DNA of 23,553 nucleotides. It comes from Rhodospirillales bacterium. GTDB lineage: Bacteria; Pseudomonadota; Alphaproteobacteria; Rhodospirillales; Casp-alpha2. The stretch lies in NCBI GenBank assembly GCA_018664265.1, contig JABJOR010000152.1, positions 1 through 23,553 of the forward strand, given 5' to 3'. Positions 1 to 6,443 of this stretch are shown in pieces. Made by a program: the position numbers and the translations under genes. Below the pieces are notes generated by a model that worked only from the letters and a program-made list of their open reading frames with translations, was not told where the DNA came from and did no database searches. Positions within the stretch are counted from its first letter, which is position 1; each line of letters begins with the position of its first letter.

Positions 1-364
1 CCATCAAATCTGCCCAGTTATTAATATCCGCCTCGGTGTAGCCAACAACGGTAGGCTTGCCCGTTGTGCCGCTGGAAGCATGAATGCGAACGACCTTTTC
101 ACGCGGCACAGCAAACATTCCAAAGGGGTAGTTGCGGCGCAGGTCTTCCTTTCCCGTGAACGGGAATTTTGCCAGATCAGAAAGCGTTTTCAAATCATCG
201 GGGTGAATGCCTTTATCCTCGAACGAACGACGGTATTCTTCCACATTATCATAAGCATGACGGACGCTCCATTGAAGGCGTTCCAGTTGCAGCGCGGATA
301 TTTCATCGCGGCTTGCATTTTCAATTGGATCGAGCATTTCTTTGGTTGGTGGTGCGACGTGCAT
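1..364 (-). CDS. paaK: Phenylacetate-CoA ligase, N-terminal part (cut by window edge)
   Basis: This gene begins with ATG at 364-362 and runs off the left edge, giving the first 121 residues of a protein whose family is usually about 430-440 residues. The translation begins [17 protein letters not shown] and contains the adenylate-forming P-loop motif [15 protein letters not shown] near residues 100-115, which is diagnostic for PaaK. Such enzymes activate phenylacetate or related arylacetates with ATP and CoA in the cytoplasm. A strong purine-rich ribosome binding site (GGGGGAAA) sits just before the ATG. The gene is the last visible member of the minus-strand ior-kor-paaI operon, 30 bp after paaI, so its likely role is to salvage free arylacetate released by the 2-oxoacid oxidoreductases or by PaaI. 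The substrate range (phenylacetate versus indoleacetate or hydroxyphenylacetate) cannot be told from this fragment. Confidence 0.93.
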   Translation of the reverse strand, partial: MHVAPPTKEMLDPIENASRDEISALQLERLQWSVRHAYDNVEEYRRSFEDKGIHPDDLKTLSDLAKFPFTGKEDLRRNYPFGMFAVPREKVVRIHASSGTTGKPTVVGYTEADINNWADLM

Positions 365-394
365 GGTTTCCCCCTAATGATCGTCAAATAGTCT

Positions 395-910
395 CTAAAA
401 AATATCAGGTAACGTTACTATTTCGGCCTCTTTAATGTCTTTGCTGTCTTTACGATTTGGATCAAGGCCCGGAACGGATTCCCCGCCGATAGCGCGCGAT
501 ACACCCTGGAATATTGCAACCGTATTTCCATCTTCACCCGTGATAGTCACATCGAAAATGCCATTGCGTTTTTCGCGTGCGCGTTCAACACTTTCGGCGG
601 TCAGGGTTTCGCCTTCCCGCCCAGGGCGAAGGAAAGTAATCGATGCCGCCGAGGCTACTGTTGCATTATTTTCGGAATTACAGGAATACGCAAAGGCCGT
701 GTCTGCCAGCATAAATATCATCCCGCCATGACAGAGTCCTTGGGTATTGACCATGTCCTCGCGAACCACCATCCGGGCACGTGCGTGGCCTGCCTGCATC
801 ACAGAAACTGTAATGTTGAGGGCATGAGACGCAACATCCGTGGCATACATGGCACGCGCCACTTCCTGCGGTGTTGGCTTCTTTCCAGCAGAGGCAGGGT
901 TGAAATCCAA
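395..910 (-). CDS. paaI: PaaI-type hotdog-fold acyl-CoA thioesterase
   Basis: The 171-residue protein is a PaaI hydroxyphenylacetyl-CoA thioesterase. It has the hotdog signature CHGGMIFMLADTAFAY, with HGG at 61-63 and the expected catalytic Asp at 70. In known systems PaaI hydrolyses stalled aryl-acetyl-CoA intermediates and frees CoA. The start codon is TTG (910-908), chosen because AGGA lies about 8 bases upstream. The next in-frame ATG (residue 21) would remove the N-terminal helix that aligns with family members. The protein is about 30 residues longer than E. coli PaaI, ending in a charged tail (GLDPNRKDSKDIKEAE). It lies 14 bp after korC and 30 bp before paaK, so it is co-transcribed with the 2-oxoacid oxidoreductase genes and likely regulates the aryl-acetyl-CoA pool they produce. 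Confidence 0.92.
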   Translation of the reverse strand: MDFNPASAGKKPTPQEVARAMYATDVASHALNITVSVMQAGHARARMVVREDMVNTQGLCHGGMIFMLADTAFAYSCNSENNATVASAASITFLRPGREGETLTAESVERAREKRNGIFDVTITGEDGNTVAIFQGVSRAIGGESVPGLDPNRKDSKDIKEAEIVTLPDIF

Positions 911-924
911 GTTATTATCCTAAA

Positions 925-1479
925 TTACCCGGCGGCAACTTTCGCAGCACTGCCCGCCGTTAACTCATACCCTTTAGCAAAGGCGCTCAGATTGAGTTCC
1001 AGAAACCGTGGCGGAACACCCTTGGAAATGGTTTGCTCAAGAATATCATAATCGCACAAATCGTTGATTCCGGCAAATGCGCCGAGGGCTATGATATTTG
1101 TGACACGCTCATTACCCATGGCAAGAGCCATCTCGCTTAATGGTAGAACGTGAACCTTCAAATCCTTTGTCGGGATATCCTGGGTACGGCGGTCATCAGC
1201 CAGAACCACGCCCCCCTTCTTCATCAACGGCAAGGAAATACCCAGTGCCGGCTGATCCAGCAGAATCAGTAAATCCAGTTCGGAAAGCAAGGGAAAATCG
1301 ATATTATCTTCGCTGACAACCAGATCGGCGCGACTGATCCCGCCACGCGATGTTGGCTCGTAACTTTGTGAGCGAGCAACATTCAGGCCCTGTATACTGA
1401 GAGCATCAGCAAGTAACTTGGCGCTGAGCTGCAAGCCCTGCCCCCCGGTTCCGCCAAAACGAATTTCAAAATTATCCAT
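925..1479 (-). CDS. korC: 2-oxoacid:acceptor oxidoreductase gamma subunit (KorC-like)
   Basis: This gene encodes 184 residues of the pyruvate/ketoisovalerate oxidoreductase gamma family. The glycine-rich GGTGGQGLQLSAKLLADAL segment is at residues 9-27, followed by SYEPTSRGG, a conserved subunit-interface motif. In archaeal-type four-subunit enzymes the gamma chain pairs with alpha, beta and delta chains to form CoA-dependent 2-oxoacid:ferredoxin oxidoreductase. The frame is open to a GTG at 1494, but the ATG at 1479 is preferred. It has GGGAG 8 bases upstream and overlaps the korB stop by only 8 bases, suggesting translational coupling. The partners korA and korB lie directly upstream. No separate delta (ferredoxin) gene is present; that domain is fused to IorB in this operon. 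Confidence 0.9.
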   Translation of the reverse strand: MDNFEIRFGGTGGQGLQLSAKLLADALSIQGLNVARSQSYEPTSRGGISRADLVVSEDNIDFPLLSELDLLILLDQPALGISLPLMKKGGVVLADDRRTQDIPTKDLKVHVLPLSEMALAMGNERVTNIIALGAFAGINDLCDYDILEQTISKGVPPRFLELNLSAFAKGYELTAGSAAKVAAG

Positions 1480-2332
1480 TTTTAACACTCCCACTGATCT
1501 TTTCTACATGCGCGCGATAGGTATCACCATATTCCGCACGCTCTTTGTGCGTAAGAATACCCGTCGGTAAAGTTGTCGGGCGGAAGGGCTCGTCCACAAT
1601 ATTGCCATTTGCACTACCGTAGGAACTGGGGCGCATTTTACTTTTCTGGCTGAGGATCATTTCCGGTGATTCACCCAGATTGTTTTTGCGACCAAATACT
1701 TCGGTGCAATCAGACAGAACTTCAACAAACGAGAACCCGTTATGATCAAGTGCGTCACGCAAAAGGTCTTTCAGGTTCGGCGTGTGAACTGTGACCTCAC
1801 GCCCGACAAAACTTGCACCAGCAGCCGATGCCAGAGCGCAGGCATCAAATACAGGCTCGATGCTGCCGGATTGTGACGTGGTGGTATAACGTGTTTCTGA
1901 TGTGGTCGGCGATGCCTGACCACCGGTCATGCCATAGACTTCGTTGTTCAACATCATGCAGGTCATATTCAGATTACGACGACAGGCATGGATTAAATGA
2001 TTGCCACCAATGGCAAGGCTGTCACCGTCGCCGGTAATAACAATTACATGCAGGTCAGGTCGCGCCAATGCCAACCCTGTGGCATAAGCCAGTGGACGGC
2101 CGTGGGTGGTATGAAATGTGTTGGCGTCAACGTAGGCTCCAATTCGACCTGAACAGCCAATACCGGAAACGATGGCGATTTTGTCTTTGTCGATATCCAG
2201 CTCATACACAGCCCAAAGCAGAGCGCGCATGGCAATACCATGTCCACAACCAGGACACAGGAAATGCGGGAACATTTCGAGACGTAAATAATCACGGATG
2301 TTGAAGCTGTCAGCGCTATTAGAACTATCCAT
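1472..2332 (-). CDS. korB: 2-oxoglutarate-type:ferredoxin oxidoreductase beta subunit
   Basis: The 286-residue protein is the thiamine-diphosphate binding beta chain of a KorAB-type enzyme. Visible motifs are CPGCGHG at 26-32 and SGIGCSGR around Cys60. HTTHGRPLAYATGLALARPDL follows, then the TPP/Mg motif beginning GDGDSLAIGGNHL at 101 and ending in the NN pair at 129-130. EVYGMTGGQ comes after that. The cysteines at 26, 29 and 60 are the usual ligands of the proximal iron-sulfur cluster. The reaction is CoA-dependent oxidative decarboxylation of a 2-oxoacid with reduction of ferredoxin. Its ATG overlaps the korA stop in a TAATG arrangement. The sequence resembles 2-oxoglutarate enzymes, but the aromatic context means an aryl-glyoxylate or aryl-pyruvate substrate cannot be excluded. 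Confidence 0.93.
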   Translation of the reverse strand: MDSSNSADSFNIRDYLRLEMFPHFLCPGCGHGIAMRALLWAVYELDIDKDKIAIVSGIGCSGRIGAYVDANTFHTTHGRPLAYATGLALARPDLHVIVITGDGDSLAIGGNHLIHACRRNLNMTCMMLNNEVYGMTGGQASPTTSETRYTTTSQSGSIEPVFDACALASAAGASFVGREVTVHTPNLKDLLRDALDHNGFSFVEVLSDCTEVFGRKNNLGESPEMILSQKSKMRPSSYGSANGNIVDEPFRPTTLPTGILTHKERAEYGDTYRAHVEKISGSVKNG

Positions 2333-3474
2333 TATTTGACAAGCTCCTTGATCTTTTCTTCAATTTCAGCGGGTTCAATGTGTTCCCCATCAATTCGGTT
2401 CAACCCGACAACATTCGTGGAAGCATCACAATGACGTTCGACTTCCAAAATCATCTGACCAGCATTCAATTCTGGCACCAGAACCGTCTTGGCTGATTTA
2501 GTGGCTGCCTTTAAAGCATCTTCTGGAAACGGCCACAGGGTAATGGGGCGGAACAATCCAACCTTTTGTCCCTGCGCACGAAGTGATTTCAAAGCGCCGC
2601 GGGCAGCGCGGGCAGAAATACCGATGGCACAAATAACAATGTCCGCATCGTCACATTCAAGGGCTTCCCAGGACTCGTAAACATCCTTGTGCATGTCCAT
2701 CTTGCCGGACATCCGCTTGATCATACGATCAACCTGTTTTGGGTCCTGTGTCGGAAAACCGTTTTCCTGATGGGTCAGCCCCGTCGTGTGGGTACGATAT
2801 CCATCACCAGGGCGCGGGAATTCAGGAACCATGTCATCAGTTTCTTTATAAGGAAGGAAATCTTCTGCCGGGCTTTGCGCAAATTTACGGGTTTTCAGAT
2901 CAAGTGAGCCTTCCTTTGGCATCTCGACCGTTTCCACCAGGTGACCAAGAACTTCGTCATAAAGAACGATCACCGGGACACGTAATTCTTCCGTAAGGTT
3001 GAAGGCTCGAATAGTTTCGCTGAAAATTTCAGGAACCGAGTCCGGGGTCAGAACAATGATTTCGTGATCACCGTGGGTTCCCCAACGGGCCTGCATAATA
3101 TCGCCCTGTGCAGGGCGAGTTGGCATTCCGGTTGACGGGCCACCGCGCATTACGTTGACCACAACGCAGGGAATTTCTGCACCAGATGCATAACCAAGGT
3201 TTTCCTGTTTCAGCGAAAATCCGGGGCCACTGGTCGCGGTCATGGATTTAATACCGCCCATGGACGCACCAACAACGGCCCCCATGGAAGCAATTTCGTC
3301 TTCCATCTGAATAAAGGTGCCTTCATTCTTTGGCAGCTCGACAGACATACGTTCGGCAATTTCTGAGGACGGGGTAATCGGGTAACCGGCAAAAAATTTG
3401 CACCCGGCAGCAATAGCGCCCAGCGCGCAGGCATGGTTGCCCTGAATGTCTTTATGAGTATCTTTACTTTGCAT
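2332..3474 (-). CDS. korA: 2-oxoglutarate-type:ferredoxin oxidoreductase alpha subunit
   Basis: The 380-residue alpha chain starts MQSKDTHKDIQGNHACALGA and carries the family motif GYPITPSSE at about 30-38, which lines the thiamine site in the alpha-beta interface. SGPGFSLKQENLGYA and the downstream RGGPSTGMPTRPAQGD segments are conserved. The frame extends upstream to 3549, but that part overlaps iorB. The ATG at 3474 overlaps the iorB stop in a TAATG arrangement and gives a protein that begins just before conserved sequence. The chain has no N-terminal gamma domain, unlike many bacterial fused KorA proteins, which agrees with a separate korC. It acts in the cytoplasm with KorB and KorC. Confidence 0.93.
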   Translation of the reverse strand: MQSKDTHKDIQGNHACALGAIAAGCKFFAGYPITPSSEIAERMSVELPKNEGTFIQMEDEIASMGAVVGASMGGIKSMTATSGPGFSLKQENLGYASGAEIPCVVVNVMRGGPSTGMPTRPAQGDIMQARWGTHGDHEIIVLTPDSVPEIFSETIRAFNLTEELRVPVIVLYDEVLGHLVETVEMPKEGSLDLKTRKFAQSPAEDFLPYKETDDMVPEFPRPGDGYRTHTTGLTHQENGFPTQDPKQVDRMIKRMSGKMDMHKDVYESWEALECDDADIVICAIGISARAARGALKSLRAQGQKVGLFRPITLWPFPEDALKAATKSAKTVLVPELNAGQMILEVERHCDASTNVVGLNRIDGEHIEPAEIEEKIKELVK

Positions 3475-4436
3475 TATGCGCTCGCAGATGTTTGGTTTGT
3501 TTTGGTGGCGTCTTTCACAACGTCGATGGCGAAGTCCGGGCATAACCATTCACAAATTCGGCAACCCGTGCAGGCATCCGGCTTGGACAGCTCGACCTTG
3601 TGCTCGGCGTTGAGAATAAGGCAACGTTCCGGGCAGACCTTGACGCAAATATCACAGCCCTTGCACCATTCAGGTGTCAGAACCAATTCGAAATCCTTAT
3701 CGACAGGCTTTGAATCTACTTTCGGAGCAGGAGCTTGTTTTTTAGCTTTCTTCTCAGGCTTGGCTTCAGGCGCCTTGCCAACTTTGCGGGATTCTTCGAC
3801 CCAGCTCCGTCCGGCATCAAAGGCTTTCAGGTTCAGATCGATCGTCGCTGGCGGCACCATTTCACTGATGACCTTGCGCCAGATTTCAACTGGGAAATCC
3901 AAAATGGCTGATAACGTGCCTAGCAATACCGTATTGGATACCCTGAAGTTTCCGATCTCGGTAGCAATTCCTGTGGCATCAAGAGCATACCCATCATGCA
4001 GGTTCTCAAGAATATCGCCGGGCAGCTGAGTCGTATAACCGGAGCTGGCGCCGCGTGTCCGATCAAGACAGGCAAACGGCGGAACAATATGCTGGGTATC
4101 CGCGATCAACGTTCCGGTTTTCTTTTTCAGGTGATTAAGCCAACGCAATCCTTCCGCCCATTCCATAGCAAGCAGGATATCGGCCTTGCCTTTGGGAATG
4201 GTTGGCGACCAGACTTTTTCACCAAAGCGAACATGGGAGAACACTGTCCCGCCACGCTTGGCCATACCATGGACCTCGCTTTGTTTTACGTTATGGCCTT
4301 GATCCTGACAAATAAGTGCCAGAACTTTGGATACCATAATAACACCCTGACCACCGACTCCGACAATCAAAACGTTTTTAACGTCATTACCTGTCGTAAC
4401 CTCAATAGCCGCGGCGTCTTTTTCAATCACGTTCAT
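3474..4436 (-). CDS. iorB: Indolepyruvate oxidoreductase beta subunit fused to a KorD-like ferredoxin domain
   Basis: The 320-residue protein has two parts. Residues 20-210 are an IorB domain, with VGVGGQGVIMVSKVLA at 25-40 and the SEVHGMAKRGGTVFSHVR motif at 53-70 typical of indolepyruvate:ferredoxin oxidoreductase. Residues 215-247 are a Lys/Pro/Ala-rich linker. Residues 250-305 form a two-cluster ferredoxin with cysteines 258, 261, 264, 268 and 289, 292, 295, 299, reading CKGCDICVKVCPE and CTGCRICEWLCPDFAI. That second part resembles the stand-alone delta subunit KorD of four-subunit 2-oxoglutarate oxidoreductases. IorB normally ends after the first part at about 190-200 residues. The gene lies 18 bp after iorA and overlaps korA by TAATG, exactly where a korD gene would be expected. 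The fusion is read in one uninterrupted frame. Confidence 0.92.
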   Translation of the reverse strand: MNVIEKDAAAIEVTTGNDVKNVLIVGVGGQGVIMVSKVLALICQDQGHNVKQSEVHGMAKRGGTVFSHVRFGEKVWSPTIPKGKADILLAMEWAEGLRWLNHLKKKTGTLIADTQHIVPPFACLDRTRGASSGYTTQLPGDILENLHDGYALDATGIATEIGNFRVSNTVLLGTLSAILDFPVEIWRKVISEMVPPATIDLNLKAFDAGRSWVEESRKVGKAPEAKPEKKAKKQAPAPKVDSKPVDKDFELVLTPEWCKGCDICVKVCPERCLILNAEHKVELSKPDACTGCRICEWLCPDFAIDVVKDATKTNQTSASA

Positions 4437-4454
4437 CTACTTGCTCTTAAAAAA

Positions 4455-6281
4455 TTATTTTGGGACAGATACGATAGAATTGGTCGAACAGACCTGTGCA
4501 CACATGGAACACCCAATGCAGGCTTCTGCATTGATCTCAACCTTATGATGACCATCATACCATTCGTCGCTCCAGCCAATAGCTGGACAACCGAGGTTCA
4601 TGCAAGACTGACATGCCGTGCAGTTTTCTGAACGCACCATCATGGTCTCGCCACGGATCTTAACCGGATCAAGAACACAAGGACGATCAGAGATCACCAC
4701 AGAGACACCTTTGAATTCGGTGGCTTCACGGAAAGTCTGCAACATGGCACCAAGATCATAGCTATCGACCTGTTTAACCCACTGCACTCCAATGGCCTCA
4801 AACAATGCAGCGAAATCAACTCGATGAGTTTCTTCGCCCGCCAGGTTTTTACCCGTTGCTGCGTGGTTCTGACCACCGGTCATCGCTGTAATATGGTTAT
4901 CCAGCAGCACAACTGTGATGTTTACATTGTTATAGACAGCATCAATCAGTGGCGGGATGCCGGAATGCAACATGGTTGAATCACCAATGGTGGCAACGAT
5001 TGGCCGGACTTGACCGCCAGCCTTTGCCATGCCGATTGCATTGCCAATGCTAGAGCCCATGGCTACGCATGTATCTATTGAGCTAAGCGGTTTAACAGCC
5101 GCCAGTGTGTAACAACCGATGTCGCCAGCAACACGGGCGTCCAGTCCACGCAGGGACATGTAACTAGAAATATGCGGACAACCAGCGCACAATACAGGTG
5201 GACGCGGCGGGGCGTAGACATCCCAATCCGCAGCATCTTCTTCGGCTTCTAAAACACCAGCTTGAACGAACGAATCGCGCACAGATTCAGGAGAGAACTC
5301 TCCCATGCGAGAGAAGAATTCCTTGCCTTCAACTTTGATACCCATAGCAAGAATTTCTTTTTCGATGATCGGTTCAAGTTCTTCAACAATGAACAAGCGA
5401 TCAACAGAATCTGCAAATTTCTTGATGGTTTCATCCGGTAGCGGGTAAGAGCAACCCAACTTCAATACGTTGGCTTCCGGAAGAACTTCTTTAACATAGG
5501 TATAGGCTGTTGAAAGGGTAATGACGCCAATTTTGGAGGAGCCTTTTTCCAAACGGGTCAGATCTGATGAGTTCAGAAATTCCTGAAGAGCTTCTTCACG
5601 CTTAATCAGTCTGGGATGACCTGTCCGGGCATTGGACGGGATCATCACGTTCTTATCAGGATTCTCAACGAATTCCCTCATAGGCACATCATTACGTTCG
5701 TTCACTTGTACAGCAGAACGTGTATGCGAAAGGCGTGTGGTTCCACGAACCATAACAGGTGTGTCGAACTGTTCGCTTAGATCAAAAGCAAGCTTTGTAA
5801 AATCCAGAGCTTCCTGTGCGTCACTGGGTTCCAGTGTAGGCATCATGGACAAGCGACTATAATAACGAGAGTCTTGTTCATTTTGAGAGCTATGAATACC
5901 CGGATCATCACAAACAATCAGTACCAAGCCAGCGTTCACACCAATGTAGGTTTTGGACATGAATGCATCAGACGCCACATTCATGCCAACATGCTTCATG
6001 GATGTCATGGCACGTGCCCCGGCAAACGATGCGCCAATAGCCACATCACAGGCAACTTTTTCATTGGTTGACCACTGAGCTTTGACATCTTCAACCGGAT
6101 AGGTTGCCAAATTTTCCATAATTTCGGTACTTGGCGTTCCTGGATAGGCTGCACCGACCCTGACACCAGCTTCCCACGCTCCACGAGCGATGGCTTCATT
6201 GCCTGTCATCGGACGGTTATTGTTTTTACTGCCTGTTTTACCTGCACTTTTTGCAGAATCAGCATTTGACTGGTAGTTCAC
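4455..6281 (-). CDS. iorA: Indolepyruvate:ferredoxin oxidoreductase alpha subunit
   Basis: The 608-residue protein is the fused alpha-beta thiamine enzyme IorA, which oxidises indolepyruvate, phenylpyruvate and related aryl pyruvates to aryl-acetyl-CoA with reduction of ferredoxin. Visible are AAYPGTPSTEIMENLATY near the N-terminus, PPVLCAGCPH and GDIGCYTL mid-protein, and the TPP motif GDSTMLHSGIPPLIDAVYNN. The C-terminal ferredoxin domain has cysteines 554, 557, 560, 565 and 588, 591, 594, 598. The frame is open to an ATG at 6365, but GTG at 6281-6279 is chosen: AGGGGG lies 9 bases upstream, and the longer form would run into the FNR-like box. It is the first gene of the operon and its partner IorB follows after 18 bp. 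Confidence 0.93.
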   Translation of the reverse strand: MNYQSNADSAKSAGKTGSKNNNRPMTGNEAIARGAWEAGVRVGAAYPGTPSTEIMENLATYPVEDVKAQWSTNEKVACDVAIGASFAGARAMTSMKHVGMNVASDAFMSKTYIGVNAGLVLIVCDDPGIHSSQNEQDSRYYSRLSMMPTLEPSDAQEALDFTKLAFDLSEQFDTPVMVRGTTRLSHTRSAVQVNERNDVPMREFVENPDKNVMIPSNARTGHPRLIKREEALQEFLNSSDLTRLEKGSSKIGVITLSTAYTYVKEVLPEANVLKLGCSYPLPDETIKKFADSVDRLFIVEELEPIIEKEILAMGIKVEGKEFFSRMGEFSPESVRDSFVQAGVLEAEEDAADWDVYAPPRPPVLCAGCPHISSYMSLRGLDARVAGDIGCYTLAAVKPLSSIDTCVAMGSSIGNAIGMAKAGGQVRPIVATIGDSTMLHSGIPPLIDAVYNNVNITVVLLDNHITAMTGGQNHAATGKNLAGEETHRVDFAALFEAIGVQWVKQVDSYDLGAMLQTFREATEFKGVSVVISDRPCVLDPVKIRGETMMVRSENCTACQSCMNLGCPAIGWSDEWYDGHHKVEINAEACIGCSMCAQVCSTNSIVSVPK

Positions 6282-6336
6282 TATTTTGAGCCCCCTAGAT
6301 AAGGAAATCATCACATTTATGTATTCACGATGCGGG

Positions 6337-6342
6337 AAACTA
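6337..6342 (-). promoter_or_regulatory. Possible -10 element for the iorA operon
   Basis: On the minus strand this reads TAGTTT, keeping the T-A---T positions of the sigma-70 -10 consensus. It lies at -12 to -7 of a start site (about 6330) that would place the centre of the FNR-like box at -41.5, the classical class II activator spacing. The resulting leader before the GTG start would be about 49 nt. This is a positional inference; the hexamer itself is a weak match. Confidence 0.35.
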
Positions 6343-6364
6343 ACCGCTGAATAGCATTCTTGCA

Positions 6365-6378
6365 ATGATCTTGATCAA
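6365..6378. promoter_or_regulatory. FNR/Anr-like box between iorA and the mechanosensitive channel gene
   Basis: The sequence ATGATCTTGATCAA matches the FNR consensus TTGAT-N4-ATCAA at nine of ten defined positions (only the first base differs). FNR-family regulators with an oxygen-labile 4Fe-4S cluster activate genes under low oxygen and are common in Alphaproteobacteria (FnrL, Anr, FixK). The site lies in the divergent intergenic region, and -10-like hexamers occur at the right distance on both sides. This fits control of ferredoxin-dependent, oxygen-sensitive oxidoreductases. No FNR gene is in the window, so the regulator is inferred from the site alone. Confidence 0.6.
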
Positions 6379-6400
6379 ATGTTGTAGCCCTAATGTGTCT

Positions 6401-6406
6401 TATAGT
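6401..6406 (+). promoter_or_regulatory. -10 element of the mechanosensitive channel gene
   Basis: TATAGT matches the TATAAT consensus at five of six positions. It sits exactly at -12 to -7 if the FNR-like box centre is at -41.5 (start site near 6413). No good -35 hexamer is visible 16-18 bp upstream (the bases read AATGTT), as expected for an activator-dependent promoter. Confidence 0.45.
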
Positions 6407-6443
6407 TCAGTATGCTCTTTGCAAAAGGAGCAAAGACGCCGTA

